Made by a program: the position numbers and the translations under genes. The notes beneath the pieces are model-generated. The model did no database searches and was not told where the DNA came from. It saw only the letters and a program-made list of their open reading frames with translations. Below, piece by piece: positions 12,441 through 22,330 of a stretch of 64,000 nucleotides of DNA; position 1 is the first letter of the stretch, and each line of letters opens with the position of its first letter. Source of the stretch: Protula sp. h YS-2021 (Eukaryota > Annelida > Polychaeta > Sabellida > Serpulidae); assembly GCA_949752745.1 (NCBI GenBank), contig OX457031.1, positions 53,226,303-53,290,302 of the forward strand, given 5' to 3'.

Positions 12441-13066
12441 AGCATCCATTCATATGTTTGGTCTTTGGAAATACAGGCAGTGGTAAAACGTCTCTGGTCA
12501 AGGAAATTCTCAAACAAAAGTTAATTAAGCCCTCTACAAAAACCATTTTATGGCTCTATGCAGCAGACCAGCCTTTGTACAAGAGAATGAAAGGTGTGGA
12601 ATTTTACCAAGGCATTCCAGAAGACCAAACTTACTCATCATTGACGACTTGATGACCAAATGTCATAGTGATGAGCGTATGACACATCTTTTAAGTGTTG
12701 GCAGCAGTCATTAAAATCTGACCATCATTTTATTGTACAAAATTTATTCCATCATGGTAGAGAAATGCGAATATTAGTTTGAATACACATTACATCATTC
12801 TGTTTAAAAATCCTAGAGACAGTCAACAAATAAGTACATTAGTGCGACAAATGTATCCTGGAAAATCTCAGTTTCTCATAGAAGCCTATTAAGATGCTAC
12901 CAGCAAACCTCATGGTTATTTATACATTGACTTGAGGCTAAAGACAAATGATCAACTGCGTATTCGTACAGGCATTTTACCAAAAGATACACATTATGTG
13001 TATGTTAATAAAGTAGCGTATGAACAAGAACCAAGTCCCTTGACCATTCGCAGCCAAGATGTCTAA
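12410..13066 (+). pseudogene. Polinton FtsK/HerA-type packaging ATPase, frameshifted
   Basis: The first 80 codons are open (12410-12652) and hold a clean Walker A, FGNTGSGKTSL, near 12468-12500. After one frameshift the Walker B region follows (LIIDDLMTK-like, about 12640-12662). The remaining part is recognisable to a stop at 13064-13066, including QISTLVRQMYPGKSQF-like and HGYLYIDLRLK residues typical of the family C-terminus. At least three further stops occur. The role in intact elements is genome packaging into a capsid. Its end overlaps the next start codon (13059) by 8 nt, as in compact viral genomes. Confidence 0.85.
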
Positions 13067-13247
13067 ACGTATTCGAGCTAACCAGCCTTTTCTTCACTTG
13101 CTTGCACGCAGTGGGCCTAAACGACATAAATCCTTGCTACAGCAAGCCACCAAGGAGGAATTAATTAGCTTGTTTGATATATGTTTGAATATATTGCGAG
13201 GACATTTACCCTTAAGCTCATACTTTGAAAACGGTCCTCATTCCTGA
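13059..13247 (+). pseudogene. small basic Polinton protein, truncated
   Basis: The 62-codon frame begins at an ATG inside the ATPase stop region. It encodes a basic, helical protein (FLHLLARSGPKRHKSLLQQA, then FDICLNILRGHLPLSS). Polinton-like elements usually have a short protein of this type directly after the ATPase; its function is not established. The sequence runs out of frame at about 13235, where coding-like residues continue in another frame (PEYECKMLFEKKENYG, about 13240-13290). Confidence 0.55.
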
Positions 13248-13436
13248 ATACGAATGCAAAATGTTGTTTGAAAAGAAGGAAAACTATGGTGGTATCAAAG
13301 CGAATATGAATAAACTTTTACGTGGGAAACAAACTCGTGAAAAGGCAACTGAAATGACACAACTTGTTGGACACTATTTATGAATGCAACCTCAACGTAA
13401 GTCTGAGAAAGATGAAAAGAAACAAAAGCTGCTGTT

Positions 13437-13748
13437 GTGAAAGCTGCTAGAGCAAATATATTATCCCACCTTCAACCTTCGTACCATGCAAAAGCTAATA
13501 CAGTCATGTCACAACCAAATATACATGGTTCACGTTTGACAGATGAAATTGAACTTGTTTTAAAAACGGGTGATGTCATCACGAATTCATATATTGTAGA
13601 TTTGCTTAACGAAGCATTGGTTTCTACAAGGAGAAAAAAACGTGAAATACCACATGGTTGGAAGTACTTTATTCAAGAAATTGTTAATGCTAACATTTCA
13701 CATGCTATATATAGTAAAAATCACGTGACGACATACGGAACGAACTAA
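13437..13748 (+). pseudogene. Polinton-block protein of unknown function
   Basis: An open stretch of 103 codons lies inside the Polinton gene block. It has a polar, helical composition and a central LTDEIELVLKTGDVITNSYI segment followed by a basic RRKKREIPHGW motif. The sequence between 13248 and 13436 carries related coding traces in two other frames, so this may be the C-terminal half of one larger broken gene, for example at the position where a protease or regulatory protein is found. I cannot assign a domain. Confidence 0.4.
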
Positions 13749-13776
13749 GGTGGCGTGAAGAGCAGCAACAACAAGA

Positions 13777-13989
13777 ATGGGAAAATTTTTAAATGCCTTG
13801 AAACAACTGCTTTCTTGTGTAGGAGGTGGTGGTGAAACTATTAGGGCGAAAAGACGATGTGTAAGTGGATGTTGTGGTGGTCAGATTGTTCAAGTAGACA
13901 TTATATCCAAGAAAGTCTTAGACGTCAACGCTCATATACCATTTATCTATCATAGAGTCGACATGTTTCTACATCACCATACCCTGTAA
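13777..13989 (+). CDS. small Polinton-block frame, Gly/Cys-rich, unknown
   Basis: A 70-codon frame starts with ATG and carries an N-terminal hydrophobic helix (FLNALKQLLSCV), a GGGGE run and a CCGGQ motif. It sits between the preceding unknown frame and the capsid-like gene, in the same direction and with only 7 nt before the next ATG at 13997. The function is unknown, and it may be fragmentary. Confidence 0.35.
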   Translation: MGKFLNALKQLLSCVGGGGETIRAKRRCVSGCCGGQIVQVDIISKKVLDVNAHIPFIYHRVDMFLHHHTL

Positions 13990-13996
13990 TGCAAAC

Positions 13997-14599
13997 ATGA
14001 ACTATTATCCTACTAATAAGGCCTCTAATTATCAAATTCGTTTACCGCGTACGTTATATTGGAAAGTAAAATATGAAGTGGCCTTAGCTGAAATTCAATA
14101 ACCACACACATGGGCAACATTGAGGCAAGGAATAGACTATTATCCTGCTTATCGGTCATCATTTGATGCGGTTTATGATGTTACTGTTCCACATGGTTAC
14201 TATAGATCCATACCTGAAATATGTAGTGCAATAAATGTAGAATTACAAAAATCTATTTAATGCAAACCCTATTCGGTTAAAGTATGACACAAATTAGTTT
14301 CTCTTATTTGGAAAAATAATAATGATATTGTCTTTTCTACTGGAAAAGCTGAGATTTTAGGATTTATACCAGATAAATGGTATAAAGAATCTGGTCCTGC
14401 TGAACATCAAGCAGATGTGAATCATGGATTTTATACATTTTTTGTCTACTGCAGTGTTTGCCAGCCACAAGTAGTTGGCGATTATTATGTACCTTTACTG
14501 CGTTCTGTTGCCAATGAAGGTGATGATGGTGATACTATTATGAAAACTTTTGAAGAACCTCATAACGTACCTGTTACCACATCAATTTTTTTTATATAA
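13997..14599 (+). pseudogene. Polinton penton-like/minor capsid protein, broken
   Basis: It starts at ATG 13997 with MNYYPTNKASNYQIRLPRTL, followed by WKVKYEVALAEIQ and then PHTWATL after a stop. This opening (strand, 'P-R/K-T-L', 'W/Y-E-V-A-L-x-E-I', 'P-H/Y-T-W') is typical of the capsid-associated protein next to the ATPase in Polintons and adintovirus-like elements. An open stretch at 14417-14599 carries later strands (FYTFFVYCSVCQPQVVGDYY). Stops at 14099, at about 14258 and near 14284 make it a pseudogene. The exact capsid role is inferred from position. Confidence 0.65.
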
Positions 14600-14689
14600 T
14601 AGAAATCAATATTAAAGATGACACAGGTCATGATGTTTCATTTCAAACTGGAAAAGTGATCTGTCAACTTCATTTTCGACAAAAGGGAT

Positions 14690-14900
14690 TATGAAGTAAA
14701 TATACATAATCCAGACACTTACCTTAGCTATTTCCGGCATCAAGTTGGTGGAGATTTACCAGGATTCAAGGGAGCGCGAATGCAATATGGAGACGGCATT
14801 GGTTCAATACTGGAATCATTGGCTATTCCACTGCTTAAGGCAGGGGCTAAAATCGTAAAATCTTGAAAGGCTGCCTCTTAAAAGTTGTTAGATAAAATAC
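14690..14900 (+). pseudogene. Polinton short virion-type protein, N-terminal remnant
   Basis: The plus-strand frame shows YLSYFRHQVGGDLPGFKGAR, then MQYGDGIGSILESLAIPLL and KAGAKIV. The 'HQ-GG-LP-F-GAR-x-Q-x-G-G-G' opening followed by an amphipathic helix is seen in a short protein of Polinton/adintovirus-like elements that has been compared with adenovirus core or membrane-lytic proteins. It stops at 14862-14864 and then continues as a trace in another frame. The remaining genes expected further on (major capsid, DNA polymerase B) are not recognisable. Confidence 0.5.
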
Positions 14901-14959
14901 ATTTATTAACAGTCAGCATCGTGGTTATTAAGTACAACATTTTTGGCGCTAATATTGAT

Positions 14960-15345
14960 GATTGCAATCACTACCAAGCGTTTGTTTCGCTTGTAACCTG
15001 TGGTAAGCGAAACCTCGGCAAGGCTTTATGGCGCAGTCTTTGAGCACTGCATTTTCGTCATCGTTTGTGGGTATTTTGATGGTGCCTTTAACAAAACGAA
15101 CACGCCCTTATAATCACAAGCTTTAGCTGGTGTAACTTTTTGCCTCAGTGTACTGTTCTATAAAGCAGCCCAAAGGCTTGCCAGTAAAGCCTCTCTTCAC
15201 GGGGAGGTATTGATCAATATTAGCTGTGTTTATATCACGGATTGACTCAGCCTAACTGATGTGCGCTGGGTAGAAACTTCTGCGGATATCAAGGCAGTGC
15301 TTTAGACATTATTTCCGTGATTTATAAAATTATTTGGATAACAGG
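14960..15345 (-). pseudogene. faint minus-strand coding trace, unknown
   Basis: Translated on the minus strand, this region gives a protein-like stretch in pieces: RDINTANIDQYLPVKRGFTG and KPLGCFIEQYTEAK (about 15255-15140), then RVRFVKGTIKIPTNDDENAV (about 15100-15040). It has several stops. It might be part of the Polinton on the opposite strand or an unrelated relic; I do not recognise it. Confidence 0.2.
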
Positions 15346-15628
15346 TTGAACAGCTGCAGGTAAGAACAATAGCAATATTTTCTGTTTGCAGATCTTTAAA
15401 ATTGCTATTATCAGTGAATGTATAATCTTTTCTACTAAACATCTAGGTAAATATTCTTTGAATATTTTCAAGAGCTTCTTATTATAGAACAAGGGAAGTT
15501 AAACACTGGCAATAAGAAACAGTTCCATTGTCCTTCATAAACAAATGATTCGCATAAATCGACACGAATGAGTTTCTTGCCAAAGAGTCTAAATTGCTCC
15601 TCTGAGTGCATAGCAGATCCTTATGTGC

Positions 15629-16733
15629 ATATGTAACTAGTCATTCTGTGTAATCAGTCATTTCTTTAACAATCTCAAAATGTCAGTCATTTCATGTTAC
15701 TAGTCATTCTGTGTGATAAATCATTTCTTTAACAATCTCAAAATGTCAGTCATTTCGTTAAATGACTGTGGTTGTTAGGCATTGCGTGAAATGTCTAAAA
15801 TTTTCAGTCAGTTCGTAAAATGACTGAAAAAGATGTCCAGTCGTTTTGCGAAATGCCTAAAATGATTTCTTAATTGAAATAAAATACTGGATTTTTTTCA
15901 TTTACTGTGTTTGTATGATGCATCATTTATTATTTTTGGACACAAAATGTTATTTTCGAACAACTTGTGCCTATTGCTCACTGCTGTAGATCCATATTAC
16001 TTGAGCAATTTTTACGAACAAAACTTCATTTACTTTAACAACACAGGGAGCAATGGTATCAAATTCAAAACTTAATTTTACTTTTGAAGCAGTTTCATCT
16101 TTTTGCTCTGGCATAGTTTGTTTTTGAACCACAGTTACACTTTACAAGTCCTAGTCCTCCTGTGCTTCTTGTCCTCCTGTAATCCAGACTCCTGGATAGC
16201 AGTCTCATGCAAAGCAATTTCCTTAGTTGTATGCTGCTGTCATATTAGTTGAATATTTCTCGAGTTGTTCGGAGTTGACCTTGTCAAACACTCATATTTG
16301 CTTAATTTTACAGTACAAAATATCATTCCTGAGTAAATCGCCGCACCAGTTAAAACTTACCATAACTGCTGAGAAACATGCTTAATTACGTCTATTGGTT
16401 AGTCAAGTAATTTGGTAAAACTTTAATTGAAGAGAAGAGAGGGTTCCGGGAATGTATGTTTCTTATATTTAAGGCAGAATTGTTGACAAGCCATTTACCG
16501 TGAACGGCTTGGTAATGATATTCCAAAGCTTTATGTTTTTGCAATCACTACATTTATACGTTTCACAGATTACCTAAAATGTGTCTAGGCAATCAATGTA
16601 ATAACACCCTAAATTTAGCAAAATGGTTTTAAATTGAAAACATTTCAGGAAATGCCTGGCCCCCACATTCATTCCATGAAATGACTAAAAACTGTACAAA
16701 ATGAACGATTACACAGAATGGCTGTAACATATA
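15629..16733. mobile_element. non-autonomous TIR element with palindromic subterminal repeats (family A)
   Basis: The left end (CATATGTAACTAGTCATTCT from 15628) and the reverse complement of the right end (TATATGTTACAGCCATTCTG, up to 16733) are imperfect inverted repeats of about 40 bp, both continuing with GTGTAATC. Inside the left end a unit of about 61 bp is present twice (about 15634-15694 and 15695-15755). Short AGTCATTTC / GAAATGACT palindromic motifs recur to about 15860 and near 16650-16690. No transposase frame is present. The right end lies 40 bp before a splice acceptor-like site of the cGAS-like gene. Flanking TATA/ATAT may be the target duplication. Confidence 0.6.
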
Positions 16734-16814
16734 CAATTTAAATAACCCAAAGTTATAATCGCTTTGTCAACAGGAAATGAAAATTGTCTGAGCACCTTGA
16801 GTCAATCAGAAGCA

Positions 16815-19358
16815 ATGGATGAGACTGAGATCGAGAGACTGGTTGATGCTCTGCAGTCTAGGCAGTGGTTGGAAGCACAGCACCTTTTAAAAACAGAGGA
16901 ATTCAAGTTGGCACATCTAAGTGAAGAAACACGGAAAATAAAATATCACGATATCACAGCTATTGTCGCCAAAGGTCTAGTGGACAATTCTGACTCAGAA
17001 ACTAAAAATACACTAGAAATGATCATAAATCATTCAACAGTTGGCAAAACAATCCTTGAAAATGTTTTACAGCGCTGGGATAAATTAGAAGAATTTCAAA
17101 ATTCATTGGTTGATCGCTTATTTGGATATAGTCGAGAAAAAAACGCTGCTAAATTGATCAATCAACGAGATATGGAAGAATGGGACTTAAGGTATGGCTT
17201 TGGACTAAAGGAATTATTGAATAAAGGATATGACAAACGGGTAATATTGACGTGTATTTACACATACATAATTGACGATCGGATTTCGCATTTCGTTGGA
17301 CTTCTAAAAGGAAGTTCCCCTTTTAAATACAAACAATTGAAGTTATTTTTAAACAGATTGCTTGAACACTGCGAACCCCCTTGGACGACGGAAGGTATGA
17401 GGAACTTTTACACTGCCTTCATGAACTTGCCGTGCTATGTACTCAAAGAACTAATAGACACAAGCACATTTTGGCAGTATTTAATAAATAAGCCATTTTC
17501 AATAGACAATGAATATTTACTGCATTACGCAGTGCAACGCAAGTCTCTGGATAAGTGTCAACTTTTGGTAGATTATGGTGCACAACTATGGGTTACATGG
17601 AAAAGCATGACGCCATTAGAATATGCTGTGAGTCTCGGATGCAATAATGATATACTTGACTTGTTAGGCAAAAATCAAATGCAGAAAACAAAAACCAACA
17701 TTCTTAAGCATTACAGATTTTCTGCAGAATCACTTTACGATACTGCATTGCGATTGGATGTACCACACTGGGTCCATGAGGCGAGAGAAAGCACACAACA
17801 AGCAGTAGTGAAAATGTGCTCTGTTACCTCAAAAGGCTCCGCAATTTGCACCACTAATGTTCCACCAAACATAGATAAAACAAAACGGAAAATTTCACAG
17901 CAACTTCTACTTCATGTTCTGAGTTCTGCCTACTGGTGCAACGGCCATCAAGAACAAAAAGAGATCATACGACACGTCTCGGAAGTGCTTCACAAAGTAT
18001 CAGAGAGAATAAGCAAGCGTCCAGACAAACAGCATCTGCAATTCAATCCTATATTGACTGGAAGTGCCGCAGAAGGTACTCGCCCTTTTGTACCTGATGA
18101 ACTGGACTTTCTTTGCGAATTTTTGAATTATGCTGATGAAGAAAATCTAGATTTTCCTCAGAAAGATTGGAAAACACCTGCATTCACAATGGTTGTTTGT
18201 GACAAACAATCTCCATGGAAACAATATGCAACTGATTATGGGCTAAACTCTGTATATCTAGCACGTGATATGTACAACACGATAGAGGAGGAACTACTGA
18301 CGTTATTTCAATCCTCAAATCCCGTGAACCGAATTTCGTTACATCGCAATACCCTGGAGCATAAAGAAAAAATAGGATGTCTACAACTTCTTTGGAGAGG
18401 GACAGTTTTTAAGGATATTATCATCAGAGTGGATCTTGCATTTGGATTTAAAATACGTCCACATCATCAAATCGCCGATCTCACGTCTGCACCGTCTGTG
18501 ACGTCATCCACATATCATGCTATCTGTAAGGCATCGCGTTACACAATAAGTGGAGGCTATAATTTTCATTTTTCCTTTACTCTACAAGAAGTGGAATGGG
18601 TAAACAAGTTAAGTGACACGCAAAAACATGCTTTGATTCTTGCCAAAGCTCTGCGTATAGCGCAAATTAGTGGACCACAATGCACACAGGACTGGATTTT
18701 TAAGGCAAGTGATGCTTCACTGAACTGCATAGAATCGTTTCGAATGATAGGATTAACACATGACATTGATTCCGTGGACGAGGACGATTTCGTGATATTT
18801 TCCCTTACACAGAGTATCAACGTTGATGATTTCATTACCACATACATGCTGAAAAGATGTCTCAGAATAGTCATATCAAATATAGAAAAGCGATGTATCG
18901 ATCAAAATAGATTGAGAGTCTGTGACTGGGTTATGCTTATGTACCAAGAATTAGGAAGCCATGCTGAACAAGGAATAATGCATCACTTTTTTGATGAATA
19001 TTTAAAACGTGAAGTAGGCGACAGCTATGATTTATTCGAATGCAAACACAGTGAAATGGACAGTAAAGGTTCACCTTTCCAATACGATCGCCCCGTTGCA
19101 AGTTGCTGTATAAAACGAAAAATCCTCATGAAGTTTTGCATGAATATTATAAAATTTCTGCAGCGAAATAAATGTCCATTAGATAAAATGATACTTGATA
19201 AGATTGAAGGTCGTCAAGGTCATTATCAGTACCATTGTACTTACCTTGTCTATTCACGCAAGCAACACAGCGACACCAAATGGGCTACACAGTACAATCT
19301 CAGCAAAAAGAGACGCAAACGAAATGAGTTTGGATTTAGGTCTGGCTTCCTTAAGTGA
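16815..19358 (+). CDS. ankyrin/cGAS-like receptor (Mab-21-type nucleotidyltransferase, cGLR)
   Basis: This intact frame gives 847 residues from ATG 16815 (G at -3 and +4). It is also open upstream to a TTG at 16764, and a CAG acceptor at 16771-16773 could join a 5' exon. Residues 1-225 are helical. About 229-285 look like one to two ankyrin repeats (LLHYAVQRKSLDKCQLLVDY; SMTPLEYAVSLGC). Residues about 350-815 form a Mab-21/cGAS-like nucleotidyltransferase with GSAAEGTRPFVPDELDF (GS at 416-417, acids E429 and D431) and a third acid D540 in IIIRVDLAF, so the metal triad is complete. YMLKRCLRIVI and LILAKALRI match the C-terminal helical lobe. There is no cGAS Zn-thumb cluster. The tail is basic (SKKRRKRNEFG). 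Known cGLRs make cyclic dinucleotides for STING on binding RNA or DNA; ligand and product here are inference. It is the only long intact gene in the first 30 kb. Confidence 0.85.
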   Translation: MDETEIERLVDALQSRQWLEAQHLLKTEEFKLAHLSEETRKIKYHDITAIVAKGLVDNSDSETKNTLEMIINHSTVGKTILENVLQRWDKLEEFQNSLVDRLFGYSREKNAAKLINQRDMEEWDLRYGFGLKELLNKGYDKRVILTCIYTYIIDDRISHFVGLLKGSSPFKYKQLKLFLNRLLEHCEPPWTTEGMRNFYTAFMNLPCYVLKELIDTSTFWQYLINKPFSIDNEYLLHYAVQRKSLDKCQLLVDYGAQLWVTWKSMTPLEYAVSLGCNNDILDLLGKNQMQKTKTNILKHYRFSAESLYDTALRLDVPHWVHEARESTQQAVVKMCSVTSKGSAICTTNVPPNIDKTKRKISQQLLLHVLSSAYWCNGHQEQKEIIRHVSEVLHKVSERISKRPDKQHLQFNPILTGSAAEGTRPFVPDELDFLCEFLNYADEENLDFPQKDWKTPAFTMVVCDKQSPWKQYATDYGLNSVYLARDMYNTIEEELLTLFQSSNPVNRISLHRNTLEHKEKIGCLQLLWRGTVFKDIIIRVDLAFGFKIRPHHQIADLTSAPSVTSSTYHAICKASRYTISGGYNFHFSFTLQEVEWVNKLSDTQKHALILAKALRIAQISGPQCTQDWIFKASDASLNCIESFRMIGLTHDIDSVDEDDFVIFSLTQSINVDDFITTYMLKRCLRIVISNIEKRCIDQNRLRVCDWVMLMYQELGSHAEQGIMHHFFDEYLKREVGDSYDLFECKHSEMDSKGSPFQYDRPVASCCIKRKILMKFCMNIIKFLQRNKCPLDKMILDKIEGRQGHYQYHCTYLVYSRKQHSDTKWATQYNLSKKRRKRNEFGFRSGFLK

Positions 19359-20869
19359 AGGTCAGTCATTAGAATCGGACAAGTTACAGCCAGGGGAATA
19401 TTCAACGACATGGATACAAGCCCAGATTAAAATATTAGATATAAAGTTACTCTGGCTAATTTTTGTACAGGCTTCACACTTGTAATATTGTCGTGATTTA
19501 GCCAAAATCTTGTCATATGCTTATGTAGAATAATTTCTATGTCTTCTTGTTGGTATTTTTGAATCCTGAAGTATTATTTAAGCTGAAAAAGAAAATATTA
19601 TCATTTTGAGTTTTAGCAACAAAAGCTTTTCTATAAAGCACTGTGAAGTTAAACTTTGAAACTTCATGTTACCAAATAAATTAGTCTCCAATGTATGGAA
19701 TTATTGCCATGGGATGAGAGTAATATTTTAATTCGTAAAGGTGAATGAAAGAATTTTGTGTTTTACTTAGTTTTGGTATATTACGTCAGACACAAGGGTG
19801 CCCCAGGGTATCATCTCACCGTTATTGTCTTTCATTTTTTCTATTCACTTTACCTTACCCGATGTTTTCAGCGCGATTTTTTCGCGACGGTACACATCAT
19901 TACACCTTACAAATTTGCAGTTTCTTTTTATCAAAATTTAAGAATATTATTTAAGCTAATTTAATCTGTTTAAAAACCAATGTTATCGGCAATGAAAAAA
20001 ATTAAATCCTGAATTTAATCCTTACAGTCAAAATTATCAATTGTCAGGCAGCCATAAAATGTTTGTGTGATTATAGTTCGTCACAGACTAGTTGTATGAT
20101 AATGTCATCACAGTGGTCGTATAGTAATATGACGTCACAGATAGCCGTATGATGATATCATCACAATGTCGTCGAGTGATGACATTTCCTGAAAGTAGCA
20201 TTTTTATATAGGAATGCATGGTCAAAACAGTATCGTAAAATGACATTTTTACGAATTTGATTTGGTTTTAAGGCACATTTTGGTACAATTTATTAATATA
20301 GACGGCGTTTCGATTCAGGAGTATAAACAGTAATAAAACATTCATTACAGTTATTCCATTAATCATTCAGTGACTCTAAATCCCTAATTACACAGATTCC
20401 AGGTAACACATCTTAGACTGGTTCACTTTGTACAACATTCATAGAATGAAGTACGAGTTTTTTAGGAAGTATGAATTAGTGGTATTAACCACTATTCTGG
20501 AAAGATATATTGAGGTTTGTTATTAAGATCACCTCCAAACATTACTAATTCAAGTGGTGCGTTGTCAAATGATGTACACTCTGTTGAACCACGGTTGTCA
20601 CAAGCATTAAATAAACAATTACCATTGGAATGCAGTTACTTTTTACATTTGTCTGTTTTAACTTACTGTGTGTTGATATTTTAGGTTGATACTTGCGTAT
20701 GTTCTATTAAAAATTCAGTTTCACAGAATTTCAGTGAAATTTTATTTCTAAATTGCTCAAACGTGGACGTTACTTTTATCCTTTCAGTAGAAGTACTGCT
20801 GTGAATTACAAAAAGAATGCATAATTTGTTAAAATAAAGTGGATAGCTGTGGTCTCGATCACATACATA
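19359..20869. other. no gene seen; small 30-bp repeat near 20.1 kb
   Basis: AT-rich spacer downstream of the cGAS-like gene. About 20080-20190 holds three to four degenerate units built on GTATGATGATATCATCACA-like sequence. Several AATAAA-type signals occur (for example 19674), one of which could serve the upstream gene. No coding exon is recognisable. Confidence 0.5.
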
Positions 20870-20874
20870 CCTGC

Positions 20875-21046
20875 TGTCAGGAATTTTATTGTGATGTAAC
20901 ATTTAAGCTCATAACAATATATACATAGTAAGTATAAACAGATTATGGTGTGTAAAATGAACATATATCAAATAGTGTCCTAATGTACACAAGTGATTAT
21001 ACATACCGCAAAATGTGTTAACAAACATCTACACAAACTTATGACA
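20875..21046 (-). repeat. 3' LTR of the Gypsy-type element
   Basis: 172 bp, TGTCAG...ATGACA, differing from its partner at 23934-24105 at only a few sites (for example ATACATACC against ATACACACC near 21005, and TTAACAA against TTAGCAA near 21020). It is on the 3' side because the element reads on the minus strand. Confidence 0.95.
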
Positions 21047-21058
21047 TCCCTCTCTTTA
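21047..21058 (-). promoter_or_regulatory. polypurine tract of the Gypsy-type element
   Basis: On the element strand the sequence directly before the 3' LTR reads TAAAGAGAGGGA, the expected purine-rich primer for plus-strand DNA synthesis. Confidence 0.75.
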
Positions 21059-21092
21059 CAAATAGGCAATTAAATAGTCTATATACAACAGT

Positions 21093-22330
21093 CTATGCAC
21101 TATATTTGAACGGCGCCGTCGTAACTCGACCAGAACGTGTCACATAAGGATTTGATGCATTATTGTTTGTGACATCAATGTTCCTAGTTGGAGGGATTGG
21201 CATGAGGGGCGCGGGCTGGTTGACTTGTTCGAGTGGTGGTGTCTGAGGCGTCGCAGGCGGATACGGTGCGGGTACAGGCGGGTACGTCGCAGGCGGGTCC
21301 GTCTGAATTCTGCTGGTCCTCACTGGCGATAATGGGGGCATTGGGGCTTTTCTTGGGCGAATGTGTCCTCGGGTCCGTTGGTACTGCTTCTCGCCCTTTT
21401 TGACGATATAAGTCCTTGGTTCTGCATCCGGGTTTGGTTGGTTGACTACGGTAGCTGGCTCCCACACTTTGTGTAAGGTGTTATAGACGTCGACAAATTC
21501 ACCTGATTTCAACACCCTTACGTCGGTACCAGCGTTATAATGCCTCTTCTGGAGCATCTGTCGTTTATCGTTGGCAACGATGTGTTTGTCACTTTCGGGA
21601 TGACGTGACAGAAGCAAAGTATTACTGCAGGGCAGGAGTGTCTTGGGTTTTCGACCAAACAAGAGTTCATATGGTGAAGGCATGTCGTTGTCGACTGGCG
21701 TGACACGGTACATTCATAGTGCTGTCGTTCTGTTGTTGCTAGATTTCTTCCATAGATGTTTTATGGTACCAATACTGCGTTCTGCCACACTGTTTGTTTG
21801 GTGATGGTATGGTGAGCTGTACAGTATTTTGATGCCTGCCTCTTTGCATCTGCGTCGGAACGATTCGCTCGTAAACTGCGTCCCAGAATCAGCAACTACC
21901 GTTGATGGTAGACCGTATTCAGCAATCACACTTGAAAAAGCTTGGCATACAGTTTCGGCAGTTATATCCGGTAGCTGGCGAATAACTGGGTATCGTGAAT
22001 AGTAATCGACGACCATGATGTATCGCTTGCCGTCGAACTCGAACAAATCAGTTCCCAGTTTTTCCCAGGGTCGTGTTGGCAAATCCGGCTGCATGAGTGG
22101 TAGTCTTTCGGGTGCTGCTTGATGTTTCGCACACATCGCACACGATTGCACCATTTCTTTAATGTCTTTGTTGATTCCTGGCCAGAAGACTGATTCACGT
22201 GCAAGTAAAGTGCACTTTGTTTCTCCTTGATGGCCTTCATGGATTACTTGCAGGATTTCTTTGCGTAGTGACGGTCGAATGACTATTCTGTTACCTTTGA
22301 TTACAAGGCCATCTTCAATTACGAGATCAC
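21093..22330 (-). pseudogene. Gypsy-type integrase and C-terminal region
   Basis: Minus-strand frames encode an HHCC zinc region (VIHEGHQGETKCTLLARESV, then CAMC) followed by the DDE core: GTDLFEF with the first Asp, VVADSGTQFTSESF with the second, and NSVAERSIGTIKHLW with the Glu. A frame change near 21713 leads into the downstream part (PSPYELLFGRKPKT) and a proline-rich C-terminus open at 21093-21713. All three catalytic acids are present, but the reading frame is interrupted near 21714 and 22155-22330, so a full-length product is unlikely. Confidence 0.9.

Noticed and set aside
16764..16814. Start of the cGAS-like protein at the TTG at 16764
   Set aside because: Not an ATG; a splice acceptor lies within it and the first good ATG is 16815. 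If a 5' exon exists, the first codons would come from that exon.
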